A stretch of 43,052 bases of DNA from Oceaniglobus roseus (GTDB taxonomy: Bacteria; Pseudomonadota; Alphaproteobacteria; Rhodobacterales; Rhodobacteraceae): contig NZ_PNOS01000041.1 of the NCBI RefSeq assembly GCF_002869745.1, positions 1-43,052 of the forward strand, in the 5' to 3' direction. The notes beneath the pieces are model-generated. The model made no database searches. It was given only the letters and a program-made list of their open reading frames with translations, and was not told the origin of the DNA. Each line of letters starts with the position of its first letter. Position 1 is the first letter of the stretch. This document shows, piece by piece, positions 34,110 through 41,999 of the stretch. Both the position numbers and the translations under genes were made by a program.

Positions 34110-34886
34110 ATGCATTACGAAACGATCCGCCTGACGGTTGCCGACAACGTGGCCGTCCTGACCCTGTGCCGCCCCGAGGTGATGAACGCGCTGAACACCC
34201 AGATGCGGGCCGAGATCCTGCACGCGGTGAAGGCCGCCGCCGACAGCGCGCGGGTGCTGGTGATGACGGGCGAGGGGCGGGCCTTCTGTTCGGGGCAGGA
34301 CCTGGGGGACGGGGCCACGGCGGCGAACATGGATCTTGAGCGGACGCTCAGGGACGAGTACGTGCCGATGCTGAAGGCGATCTTCGACTGCCCGATCCCC
34401 ACCATCTGCGCCGTGAACGGCGCGGCGGCGGGGGCGGGGGCGAACCTGGCGCTGGCCTGCGACGTGGTGATCGCCACGGAAGGCGCCGTGTTCCTCCAGG
34501 CCTTCACCCGCATCGGCCTGATTCCGGACGCCGGCGGCACCTACTGGTTGCCGCGGCAGATGGGCGCGGCCAAGGCCATGGGCGCGGCGCTGTTCGCCGA
34601 GCCGATCACGGCGCGGCAGGCCTCGGACTGGGGGATGATCTGGGAAGCGGTGCCGGATCACGCCTTCGACGCCCACTGGCGCGCCCGGGCCGGGAAGCTC
34701 GCCTTGGGGCCGACGCTGGCCTACCGGCACGTCAAGGCGGCGCTGCGGGGCAGCTTCGAGAACTCCCTCGACGAGCAGCTGGCGCTCGAGGCGCGGTTGC
34801 AGGGCGATTGCGGCACCTCCTTCGACTTCAAGGAAGGCGTGCTGGCCTTCCTCGAGAAGCGCCCCGCGCGCTACGAAGGGCGCTGA
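34110..34886 (+). CDS. enoyl-CoA hydratase/isomerase family protein, PaaG-like
   Basis: The gene encodes 258 residues of the crotonase fold. The CoA/oxyanion motifs AFCSGQDLGDG (about 58-68) and VNGAAAGAGANLALACDVV (about 102-120) are present, and IGLIPDAGGTYWLPR carries Asp140. The Asp in place of a second Glu and the SGQDL motif are typical of PaaG, the epoxy-phenylacetyl-CoA isomerase. Other isomerase or hydratase substrates are possible because no other paa gene adjoins. GGAAGGA precedes the ATG. It follows ccmH in the same direction and may end the long operon that starts at 26755. Confidence 0.85.
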   Translation: MHYETIRLTVADNVAVLTLCRPEVMNALNTQMRAEILHAVKAAADSARVLVMTGEGRAFCSGQDLGDGATAANMDLERTLRDEYVPMLKAIFDCPIPTICAVNGAAAGAGANLALACDVVIATEGAVFLQAFTRIGLIPDAGGTYWLPRQMGAAKAMGAALFAEPITARQASDWGMIWEAVPDHAFDAHWRARAGKLALGPTLAYRHVKAALRGSFENSLDEQLALEARLQGDCGTSFDFKEGVLAFLEKRPARYEGR

Positions 34887-34951
34887 TCCGGTCACGGAAC
34901 GAATTCTGCGTCGCGGCGTTACCGTATCTCTTCTTCGGAAAGGATCGAGAT

Positions 34952-36055
34952 ATGAGTGAGCACCGCAACCTGTTCGACCCCGTGAAGATGGGCGATCTGG
35001 ACCTGGCGAACCGCGTCCTGATGGCGCCCCTGACCCGCAACCGCGCCCAGTCCGACGGCACGCCGCGCGACATGGCCGAAACCTACTACGGCCAGCGCGC
35101 CGGCGCCGGGCTGATCTTCACCGAGGCCACCCAGATCAGCGCGATGGGCAAGGGCTATCTCGACACGCCGGGGATCTACACCGACGGGCACGTGGCGGCG
35201 TGGAAGAAGATCACCGACGCCGTGCATGCCAAGGGCGGACGGATCTTCCTCCAGCTCTGGCATGTCGGGCGGATCAGCCATGTCTCGCTGCTGCCCGACG
35301 GCCGCAATCCCGAGGCGCCCTCGGCCATCGCCGCGAAGGGTCAGACCTTCACTGCGAACGGGTTCGAGGACTGCTCGACGCCCGACGCGATGAGCGTGGA
35401 GCGCATCCACGAGGTCGTGAATGAGTTCCGGCACGCGGCCGAGATGTCGCGCAAGGCGGGGTTCGACGGCGTCGAGGTGCACAGCGCGAACGGCTATCTC
35501 CTAGACCAGTTCCTGCAGGACAGGACCAACAAGCGCACCGACCAGTTCGGCGGCGAGATCGAGAACCGGATGCGGTTCCTCGAACTCGTCATCGACGCGG
35601 TGAGCGAGGTCTGGGACAAGGATCGCATCGGCGTGCGCCTGTCGCCGCTCGGCCAGGCCAACGACATCGGCGACAGCGATCCGGAGGGGCTGTTCACCGA
35701 GGTCTACAAAATGCTTTCCGGCAAGGGCCTCGCCTACCTCCACGTCGTCGAAAGCTTCCCGGGCAGCGACAAGGACAGCGCCGGGCAGGACCTGCTGAAG
35801 CGGCTGCGCGGCCACTACCACGGCTTCTATATCGCCAACGGCGGCTATGACGCCGAAAGCGCCTCGGCCGCCATCTCGGATGGCCACGCCGATGCCGTGA
35901 CCTTCGGCCGTCCCTTCATCGCCAATCCCGACTTGCCCGAACGCTATCGACTCGGTGCCGAGCTGAACACGCCCGATCAGGACACGTTCTACGGTGGCGG
36001 CGCGGAAGGCTACATCGACTATCCGTTCCTGAAGCCGGGCGAGAAGGCGGCCTGA
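34952..36055 (+). CDS. old yellow enzyme family alkene reductase
   Basis: The gene encodes 367 residues, an FMN-dependent (beta/alpha)8 barrel of the NemA/OYE classic type. FMN-contacting MAPLTRNRA near 24, FLQLWHVGR with Gln101, and the substrate-binding pair His177/Asn180 with catalytic Tyr182 in VEVHSANGYLLDQF are visible. The C-terminal DAVTFGRPFIANPDL segment completes it. The enzyme reduces activated C=C bonds, nitro groups or nitrate esters with NAD(P)H, and its physiological substrate is unclear. GGAAAGGATCGAG precedes the ATG at 34952. The 65 bp after the previous stop could carry its own promoter. A perfect terminator follows. Confidence 0.92.
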   Translation: MSEHRNLFDPVKMGDLDLANRVLMAPLTRNRAQSDGTPRDMAETYYGQRAGAGLIFTEATQISAMGKGYLDTPGIYTDGHVAAWKKITDAVHAKGGRIFLQLWHVGRISHVSLLPDGRNPEAPSAIAAKGQTFTANGFEDCSTPDAMSVERIHEVVNEFRHAAEMSRKAGFDGVEVHSANGYLLDQFLQDRTNKRTDQFGGEIENRMRFLELVIDAVSEVWDKDRIGVRLSPLGQANDIGDSDPEGLFTEVYKMLSGKGLAYLHVVESFPGSDKDSAGQDLLKRLRGHYHGFYIANGGYDAESASAAISDGHADAVTFGRPFIANPDLPERYRLGAELNTPDQDTFYGGGAEGYIDYPFLKPGEKAA

Positions 36056-36093
36056 CGCGCGGCGTCCCGGCGCCGACGACCGTCTGCAACGGA

Positions 36094-36121
36094 AAAGGGC
36101 CGCCCCGAGGGGCGGCCCTTT
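36094..36121. terminator. bidirectional terminator between alkene reductase and gltA
   Basis: A perfect 13-bp inverted repeat (AAAGGGCCGCCCC / GGGGCGGCCCTTT) with a 2-nt centre lies between the two convergent genes. A-run and T-run flanks allow function in both directions. Confidence 0.9.
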
Positions 36122-36145
36122 CGCATGGGATCCGGGCCTTGCGGC

Positions 36146-37441
36146 TCAGCGGTTCTCGACGTCCACGTAGTCGCGGTAGGTCGGGCCCTGGTACAGCTGG
36201 CGCGGACGGCCGATCTTCAGCTGCGGGTCCGAGATCTGCTCCTTCCACTGGGAAATCCAGCCGACGGTGCGGGCCAGCGCGAAGATCGGCGTGAACATCG
36301 CGGTCGGGAAACCCATCGCGTCGAGGATGATGCCCGAGTAGAAGTCGACGTTGGGGTAGAGCTTCTTCTCGGCGAAGTATGAATCCTCCAGCGCCACCTT
36401 CTCCAGCTCCTTGGCGACCTGAAGGGTCGGGTTGTTCTCGACTCCGAGCAGCTCCAGCACCTCGTCGGCGGACTTCTTCATCACCTTCGCCCGCGGGTCG
36501 AAGTTCTTGTAGACGCGGTGGCCGAAGCCCATCAGGCGGAACGGGTCGTTCTTGTCCTTGGCGCGGGCGATGAACTCGGGGATGCGGTCGGGCGTGCCGA
36601 TCTGGCGCAGCATCTCCAGCGCCGCCTGGTTGGCGCCACCGTGGGCCGGGCCCCAGAGGCAGGCGATGCCGGCCGCGATGCAGGCGAAGGGATTCGCCCC
36701 CGAGGACGAGGCCAGCCGCACCGTGGAGGTCGAGGCGTTCTGCTCGTGATCCGCGTGGAGCGTGAAGATCCGGTCCATCGCGCGGGACAGGATCGGGTTG
36801 ACCACGTAATCCTCGGCCGGAACGGAGAAGCACATCCGAAGGAAGTTCGACGCATAGTCGAGCGAGTTCTGCGGGTACACGAAGGGCTGGCCGATCGAGT
36901 ACTTGTAGGCCATCGCCGCGATCGTCGGCATCTTGGCGATCAGGCGGATCGAGGCGACCTCGCGTTGCCAGGGGTCCGAGATGTCGGTGCTGTCGTGATA
37001 GAAGGCCGACATCGCGCCGACCACGCCCACCATGGTCGCCATCGGGTGCGCGTCCCGGCGGAAGCCGCGGAAGAAGTTGTGCATCTGCTCGTGGATCATC
37101 GTGTGCTGGGTCACGCGATGCTCGAAATCCTCCAGCTGGTCGGCGGTTGGAAGCTCGCCGTAGAGCAGGAGATAGCAGACCTCGAGGAAATGCGACTTCT
37201 CGGCCAGCTGGTCGATCGGGTAGCCGCGGTGCAGCAGCACGCCCGCATCGCCGTCGATGTAGGTGATCGCACTGTCGCAGGCCGCGGTCGAGGTGAAGCC
37301 GGGGTCATAGGTGAAGACCCCCGCCTGGGCATAGAGCTTGCGGATGTCGATGACGTCGGGCCCCGCGGTCGGGGTGTGCATCGGCAGCTCGAAGGTCTTG
37401 TCGTCGAAGGTCAGCGTCGCTGTTTTCGTGGCTTCTGACAT
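36146..37441 (-). CDS. gltA: citrate synthase
   Basis: The gene encodes 431 residues of the Gram-negative hexameric type. It condenses oxaloacetate with acetyl-CoA at TCA entry. Recognisable parts are the N-terminal [29 protein letters not shown]-like GYPIDQLAE, and [15 protein letters not shown] with active-site His. [33 protein letters not shown], and a C-terminal [12 protein letters not shown] complete it. The ATG at 37441 follows GAGAGGAAGGA; an ATG further upstream is not used in the family. It lies 81 bp downstream of gltX on the same strand. Transcription could therefore be shared or initiate in that gap. Confidence 0.97.
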   Translation of the reverse strand: MSEATKTATLTFDDKTFELPMHTPTAGPDVIDIRKLYAQAGVFTYDPGFTSTAACDSAITYIDGDAGVLLHRGYPIDQLAEKSHFLEVCYLLLYGELPTADQLEDFEHRVTQHTMIHEQMHNFFRGFRRDAHPMATMVGVVGAMSAFYHDSTDISDPWQREVASIRLIAKMPTIAAMAYKYSIGQPFVYPQNSLDYASNFLRMCFSVPAEDYVVNPILSRAMDRIFTLHADHEQNASTSTVRLASSSGANPFACIAAGIACLWGPAHGGANQAALEMLRQIGTPDRIPEFIARAKDKNDPFRLMGFGHRVYKNFDPRAKVMKKSADEVLELLGVENNPTLQVAKELEKVALEDSYFAEKKLYPNVDFYSGIILDAMGFPTAMFTPIFALARTVGWISQWKEQISDPQLKIGRPRQLYQGPTYRDYVDVENR

Positions 37442-37522
37442 GTCGGTGTCCTTCCTCTCGGGGGGCCTCACCGCAGTGAAACCTCGTTGATCCTGTGTCG
37501 GGTGGCGGGGCCGTCCCGGTGT

Positions 37523-38923
37523 CTACTGCGTCGCGTCGGCCAGGCGGGCCAGGCTTTCGTCGCGGCCGAGCACCTGCATCATGTCGAAGACGCTGGGTGT
37601 GGCCATGCGCCCGGCGAGGGCAGCACGCAGCGGCTGCGCGAGCTTGCCCAGCCCGATCCCCTGCGCCTCGGCGAATGAAGCAACTGAAACCTCTAGGTTA
37701 TCCCGGTCCCAGCTAGCAGTTTGCAGGTGCGGCGTCAATTCGCGCAAGCGCGCCCGCGCCTCGTCGTCCAGCGCCTTCGCCGCCTTGTCGTCCGGCGCGA
37801 TCGGGCGCGAGGTCAGGCAGAAATGTGCCTTTTCAAGGAGATCCGGGAAAGATTTCGCGCGGTCTTTCAGTGCGTACATCGCCTTTTGCAGCAGCTCCGC
37901 CTGCGCGTCGGTCAGCGGCGGTTGCTGCGCCGCGTCGAGATAGGCGGCGATCTCCGCCACCAGGGCCGCGTCCTCCATCATCGCGATGTGCTGGCCCGAG
38001 AGGTGCGCCAGCTTCTTCGCGTCGAGCCGCGCGGGCGCCTTGCCGATCCCTTCGAGCGTGAACCACTCCACCGCCTGCTCGGTCGTGAACACCTCGTCGT
38101 CGCCGTGGCTCCAGCCGAGCCGGGCAAGGTAGTTGCGCATCGCCGCCGCGGGATATCCCATGGCCTGGTACTCGTGCACGCCAAGCGCGCCGTGCCGCTT
38201 CGACAGCTTCTTGCCGTCCTCGCCGTGGATCAGCGGGATATGCGCCCAGACCGGCACCTCCCATCCCATGGCGTTGTAGACCAGCATCTGCCGCGCGGCG
38301 TTGTTCAGGTGGTCGTCGCCGCGGATCACGTGGGTCACGCCCATGTCGTGATCGTCCACCACCACCGCCAGCATGTAGACGGGCGTGCCGTCCGAGCGCA
38401 GCACGATCATGTCGTCGAGCTGGTCGTTGCGGATCCTGACGTCGCCCTGCACGCGGTCGGCGATCACCGTCTCGCCGTCGAGGGGCGCCTTCACCCGAAT
38501 GACATACGGCGCATCGGGATGGGTCGCCGGATCGGCGTCGCGCCAGGGCGAGCGGAACAGGGTCGAACGCCCCTCGGCCCGGGCCTGTTCGCGGAACGCC
38601 TCGATTTCCTCCTGGGTGGAAAAGCACTTGTAGGCGGTCCCGGCCTCCAGCATCTGCCGCGCCACCTCGGCGTGGCGGGGGGCGTTGGCCGACTGGCTGA
38701 CCGCCTCGCCGTCCCAGTCAAGCCCGAGCCAGCGCATGCCCCGGAAGATCGCCTCGGTCGCCTCGGGGGTCGAGCGGGCGCGGTCCGTGTCCTCGATCCG
38801 CAGCAGGAATGTCCCGCCGTTCGCCTTTGCGAACAACCAGTTGAACAGCGCGGTGCGGGCGCCGCCGATGTGGAGATAGCCCGTCGGCGAGGGGGCGAAA
38901 CGGGTGACGACGGGTCGGGACAT
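37523..38923 (-). CDS. gltX: glutamate--tRNA ligase
   Basis: The gene encodes 466 residues of a class I synthetase. [19 protein letters not shown] carries the HIGH-type motif and KLSKRHG the KMSKS-type motif. [11 protein letters not shown] is the glutamate site, and a helical anticodon-binding domain follows. It charges tRNA-Glu (and possibly supplies tetrapyrrole synthesis through the C5 route). ATG 38923 (MSRPVVTR) has AGAAGG 9 nt upstream; the ATG at 38947 is less likely. One oddity is that codons at 37676-37723 use many A/T-ending synonyms (TCA, GCT, GTT, CTA, ACT, CAA), unlike the rest of the gene, and include a 12-bp palindrome. It is divergent from comEC across 76 bp. Confidence 0.97.
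   Translation of the reverse strand: MSRPVVTRFAPSPTGYLHIGGARTALFNWLFAKANGGTFLLRIEDTDRARSTPEATEAIFRGMRWLGLDWDGEAVSQSANAPRHAEVARQMLEAGTAYKCFSTQEEIEAFREQARAEGRSTLFRSPWRDADPATHPDAPYVIRVKAPLDGETVIADRVQGDVRIRNDQLDDMIVLRSDGTPVYMLAVVVDDHDMGVTHVIRGDDHLNNAARQMLVYNAMGWEVPVWAHIPLIHGEDGKKLSKRHGALGVHEYQAMGYPAAAMRNYLARLGWSHGDDEVFTTEQAVEWFTLEGIGKAPARLDAKKLAHLSGQHIAMMEDAALVAEIAAYLDAAQQPPLTDAQAELLQKAMYALKDRAKSFPDLLEKAHFCLTSRPIAPDDKAAKALDDEARARLRELTPHLQTASWDRDNLEVSVASFAEAQGIGLGKLAQPLRAALAGRMATPSVFDMMQVLGRDESLARLADATQ
37688..37699. repeat. 12-bp palindrome within gltX low-GC patch
   Basis: AACCTCTAGGTT has perfect 5-bp arms AACCT/AGGTT around CT, inside a run of rare A/T-ending codons in gltX. No function is assigned. 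Confidence 0.35.
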
Positions 38924-38999
38924 TGGCGTTAACCTTCTGGAAATCATGAGGAGGTTAGGGTCCGGAGCGGTCTAGCCAATCGGCGGAGGGAGGACAAGT

Positions 39000-41069
39000 G
39001 TGGCACCCCTGACGCGCCTCGCCGGCTGGATCGACGCGCAGAGGGGCGGCCTGTTTCCCTGGGTGCCGGTGTGCCTGGCCATCGGCATCGGCTGCTACTT
39101 CTCCCTGCCTGCCGAGCCATCGGCGGCGATCTGGGTGGGCCTTTCCGCCACCACCCTGGCGCTGGTCGCCGGGCTGGCGCGGACCGGGCCGGCGCGGCGG
39201 CCGCTGCTTTCGGCCCTCGCGCTGGTGGCGGCGGGCGTGCTGCTGGCGGGGGCGCGGGCGCATCTGGTCGCCGCCCCGGTGCTCCCGTTCCGCTACTACG
39301 GCTCGGTCGAGGGGCGCATCCTCGGCATCGACCGCTCGGCCAGCGACGCCGTGCGCCTGACGCTCGACCGCGTGGTGCTGGACGACGTGGCGCCCGCCCG
39401 CACGCCCTCGCGGGTGCGCATCTCTCTCCACTCCGATGTCGCGGGGACCGTGCCGGTGCCGGGCAAGCGGGTGATGCTGACGGCGCATCTGGCGCCGCCC
39501 GCCGGCCCGGTGGAGCCCGGGGGCTTCGACTTCCAGCGTTCCGCCTGGTTCGACGGGCTGGGCGCCGTCGGCTATTCCCGCACGCCACTGATGGCGGTGG
39601 CCCTGCCGCCCTCCCGCCCAAGCCTCGCGCGCTGGCGCGACACCGTCGCCGGATCCGTCCGGCGCGACCTGCCGGGCGAGGCGGGCGCCTTCGCCGCGGC
39701 CATCACGACGGGCGACCGCGCGGCCATTCCGCTCGCCACCCTGGTCGACCTGCGGGCCTCGAACCTCGCGCACCTGCTGGCGATCTCGGGGCTGCACATG
39801 GGGCTTCTGACCGGCGTCGTGTTCACCGCGGTCCGCCTCGCGCTGGCGGCGGTCCCGGGCGCGGGGCTGGCCTGGCCGATCAAGAAGATCGCCGCGGTCT
39901 TCGCGCTGGCCGCCGGCGCGGTCTACCTCGGGCTCTCGGGCGGCAACGTCGCCACCCAGCGCGCCTTCGTCATGGTCGCGGTGATGTTCGGCGCCATCCT
40001 GCTGGACCGCCGCGCGCTGACCCTGCGCGCCGTCGCCATGGCCGCGATCATCGTGCTGGTCCTGCGCCCCGAAAGCCTGACCGAGCCGGGGTTCCAGATG
40101 TCCTTCGCCGCGACCACGGCTCTCGTCGCCGTGTTCCGCGCGCTCCGCGGCGTCGAGGCGCCGTGGCTGCCGCGGCTCCTGCGCCCGGTCCTGACCGTCG
40201 TGCTGTCCTCGGCCGTTGCGGGGGCCGCCACGGCGCCGGTCGCGGCCGCCCATTTCAACACCTTGTCCCACTACGGGCTGATCGCGAACCTGCTGTCGGT
40301 GCCGCTGATGGGAACGGTCGTGATGCCGGGCGCGGTGCTGGCAGCCTGCCTCGCGCCCTTAGGGCTGGAACAGGTCGGGCTGGCCGTCATGGCCCCGGCG
40401 ATCCGCTGGATCCTCGGCGTCGCGCACTGGATCGCCGCGCAGCCGGGGGCTGTCGGCCGCGTCGTGGCGCCCGGTCCCGCCGTGCTGCCGCTGATGTCGC
40501 TCGGCCTGCTCTGGGTCATGGTCTGGCGGGGCCCGGCGCGGCTGGCGGGGCTTGCCCCGGCCGCTCTCGCGCTCGGGCTCTGGAGCCAGGCGGAGCGGCC
40601 GGCGCTCCTGGTGTCGGACAGCGGCGGGCTCGTCGGCGTGATGACCCCCGCGGGCCGGGCGCTGAGCAAGGAGCGGGGCGAAGGCTTCGTCGCGATGAGC
40701 TGGCTCGAGAACGACGGCGACGGCGCGCCGCAGGACCGCGCCGCAGGGCGCGGCGCCTTCCGGCGCGAGGGCGGCCTGACTCTGTTCCGCATCGGCGAAG
40801 TGGAGGTCGCGCAGATCGGCGGGCGTGGCGCGGGCGAGAGGCTGACCGAGGGCTGCGCGCGCGCCTCCCTCGTCATCCTCGCGGCCCGCACGACAGCGGC
40901 CCCGCCCGAGGGCTGCCGCGTGATCGACCGCGCCAGCCTGTCCCGCTCGGGCGCCCTTGCCGTGCGGGCGATGCCCGGTGGTCTGGACATCACGACGGCG
41001 CGCGAGGCGTCAGGAGAGCGGTTGTGGAACCGGCACCCCCGAAGGCCGCGGTCCGGGTCAGGGGGCTGA
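39000..41069 (+). CDS. comEC: ComEC/Rec2 family DNA-uptake channel
   Basis: The gene encodes 689 residues starting at GTG with GGAGGGAGGA upstream. An N-terminal TM region precedes an OB-like periplasmic DUF4131 domain (about 95-190). The Competence domain (about 215-490) has the core motif LAHLLAISGLHMGLLTG near 258. Some 8-10 membrane segments are predicted. The C-terminal portion (about 540-690) lacks a recognisable metallo-beta-lactamase HxHxDH motif and appears to be a shortened, variant domain. ComEC takes single-stranded DNA through the inner membrane. In Rhodobacter capsulatus it is needed to import GTA-delivered DNA. Divergent from gltX and convergent with lexA. Confidence 0.88.
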   Translation: MAPLTRLAGWIDAQRGGLFPWVPVCLAIGIGCYFSLPAEPSAAIWVGLSATTLALVAGLARTGPARRPLLSALALVAAGVLLAGARAHLVAAPVLPFRYYGSVEGRILGIDRSASDAVRLTLDRVVLDDVAPARTPSRVRISLHSDVAGTVPVPGKRVMLTAHLAPPAGPVEPGGFDFQRSAWFDGLGAVGYSRTPLMAVALPPSRPSLARWRDTVAGSVRRDLPGEAGAFAAAITTGDRAAIPLATLVDLRASNLAHLLAISGLHMGLLTGVVFTAVRLALAAVPGAGLAWPIKKIAAVFALAAGAVYLGLSGGNVATQRAFVMVAVMFGAILLDRRALTLRAVAMAAIIVLVLRPESLTEPGFQMSFAATTALVAVFRALRGVEAPWLPRLLRPVLTVVLSSAVAGAATAPVAAAHFNTLSHYGLIANLLSVPLMGTVVMPGAVLAACLAPLGLEQVGLAVMAPAIRWILGVAHWIAAQPGAVGRVVAPGPAVLPLMSLGLLWVMVWRGPARLAGLAPAALALGLWSQAERPALLVSDSGGLVGVMTPAGRALSKERGEGFVAMSWLENDGDGAPQDRAAGRGAFRREGGLTLFRIGEVEVAQIGGRGAGERLTEGCARASLVILAARTTAAPPEGCRVIDRASLSRSGALAVRAMPGGLDITTAREASGERLWNRHPRRPRSGSGG

Positions 41070-41133
41070 CGTTCCGATCACGTCCCGGCACCCGGTCAGG
41101 CGAAACCGCTGCGCCCGGTGCTTCGCTTTCGAC

Positions 41134-41181
41134 AAAAAAAAGGCACGCCGTCCCGCCGGTCTGCGCGGGAGAGCCCCGCGC
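41134..41181 (-). terminator. probable terminator of lexA
   Basis: On the minus strand a GCGCGGG/CCCGCGC hairpin (41163-41181) and a GC-rich stretch lead into eight T residues (41134-41141). The hairpin nearest the T-run is small (GGC-GT-GCC), so the exact structure is uncertain, but the T-run is clear. Confidence 0.55.
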
Positions 41182-41197
41182 CCGGCGCGGCCCTGCG

Positions 41198-41881
41198 TCA
41201 GTAGGTGCGGATCAGGCCCACGAGCCGTCCCTGCACCTTGACCTGATCGTCGCGGTACATCCGCGTCTCGTAGGCCGGGTTGGCGGCTTCCAGCGCGATG
41301 GAACTGCCGTTGCGGCGGAACCGCTTCAGCGTCGCCTCCTGGTCCTCGACCAGGGCGACCACGATGTCGCCGTTGTCGGCGCTGCTGCTTTCCCGGATCA
41401 CCACGACGTCGCCGTCGTTGATCCCGGCCTCGATCATCGAATCCCCGCGCACTTCCAGCGCATAATGGCTGCCCTTGCCGGACAGCATCGTGCCGGGCAC
41501 GGCGACGCGGTGGCTTTCCAAGCTGATGGCCTCGATCGGGACACCGGCGGCGATCCGGCCCATCACGGGAAGGTCGACGGCGTCGACCTGCGCCTGCGAG
41601 GAAGGGCGCCGCGCGTCGGACTCACCGCCCTCGATCACCCGCGGGGAGAAGCCCGGCGCCTCCATCGCGTCGGGCAGCTTGACGATTTCCAGCGCCCGCG
41701 CCCGGTGGGCGAGGCGGCGGATGAAGCCACGCTCCTCCAGCGCGGTGATCAGCCTGTGGATGCCGGATTTCGAGCGCAGGTCCAGCGCCTCCTTCATCTC
41801 GTCGAAGGACGGCGGCACCCCGTCGCGCTGGACGCGGCGGTTGATGAAATCGAGCAATTCCAGCTGCTTGCGGGTGAGCAT
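41198..41881 (-). CDS. lexA: SOS repressor LexA
   Basis: The gene encodes 227 residues from [13 protein letters not shown]. The N-terminal winged helix-turn-helix includes [20 protein letters not shown], with the alphaproteobacterial sequence typical of GTTC-N7-GTTC recognition. The self-cleavage bond is Ala112-Gly113 ([10 protein letters not shown]). The catalytic dyad is Ser148 in [11 protein letters not shown] and Lys186 in EATLKRF. RecA-stimulated cleavage induces the SOS response. A GTG at 41905 is in frame, but the ATG at 41881 matches the family start. Three GTTC half-sites lie 44-69 bp upstream, indicating autoregulation. It follows moeA on the same strand but has its own promoter region. 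Confidence 0.95.
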   Translation of the reverse strand: MLTRKQLELLDFINRRVQRDGVPPSFDEMKEALDLRSKSGIHRLITALEERGFIRRLAHRARALEIVKLPDAMEAPGFSPRVIEGGESDARRPSSQAQVDAVDLPVMGRIAAGVPIEAISLESHRVAVPGTMLSGKGSHYALEVRGDSMIEAGINDGDVVVIRESSSADNGDIVVALVEDQEATLKRFRRNGSSIALEAANPAYETRMYRDDQVKVQGRLVGLIRTY

Positions 41882-41924
41882 GTATCGGGTCCCGAAGTTG
41901 TCCACAGGGGGCGCCCGAAGGCGC

Positions 41925-41950
41925 GTTCTGCGCGTGTTCTACAGGTGTTC
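41925..41950 (-). promoter_or_regulatory. tandem LexA operator (three GTTC half-sites, N7 spacing)
   Basis: On the plus strand GTTC occurs at 41925, 41936 and 41947, each pair separated by exactly seven bases (TGCGCGT and TACAGGT). On the minus strand this is GAAC-N7-GAAC-N7-GAAC upstream of lexA. The alphaproteobacterial SOS box is GTTC-N7-GTTC, so this is two overlapping boxes. Confidence 0.9.
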
Positions 41951-41999
41951 CCGCTTTGTGTCAATCTCCGCGGCGTCACCCCGCCACGGCTCCGGGCGG

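Noticed and set aside
37721-38932. 400-codon plus-strand open frame opposite gltX
   Set aside because: Shadow of gltX. No ribosome site or recognizable domain.
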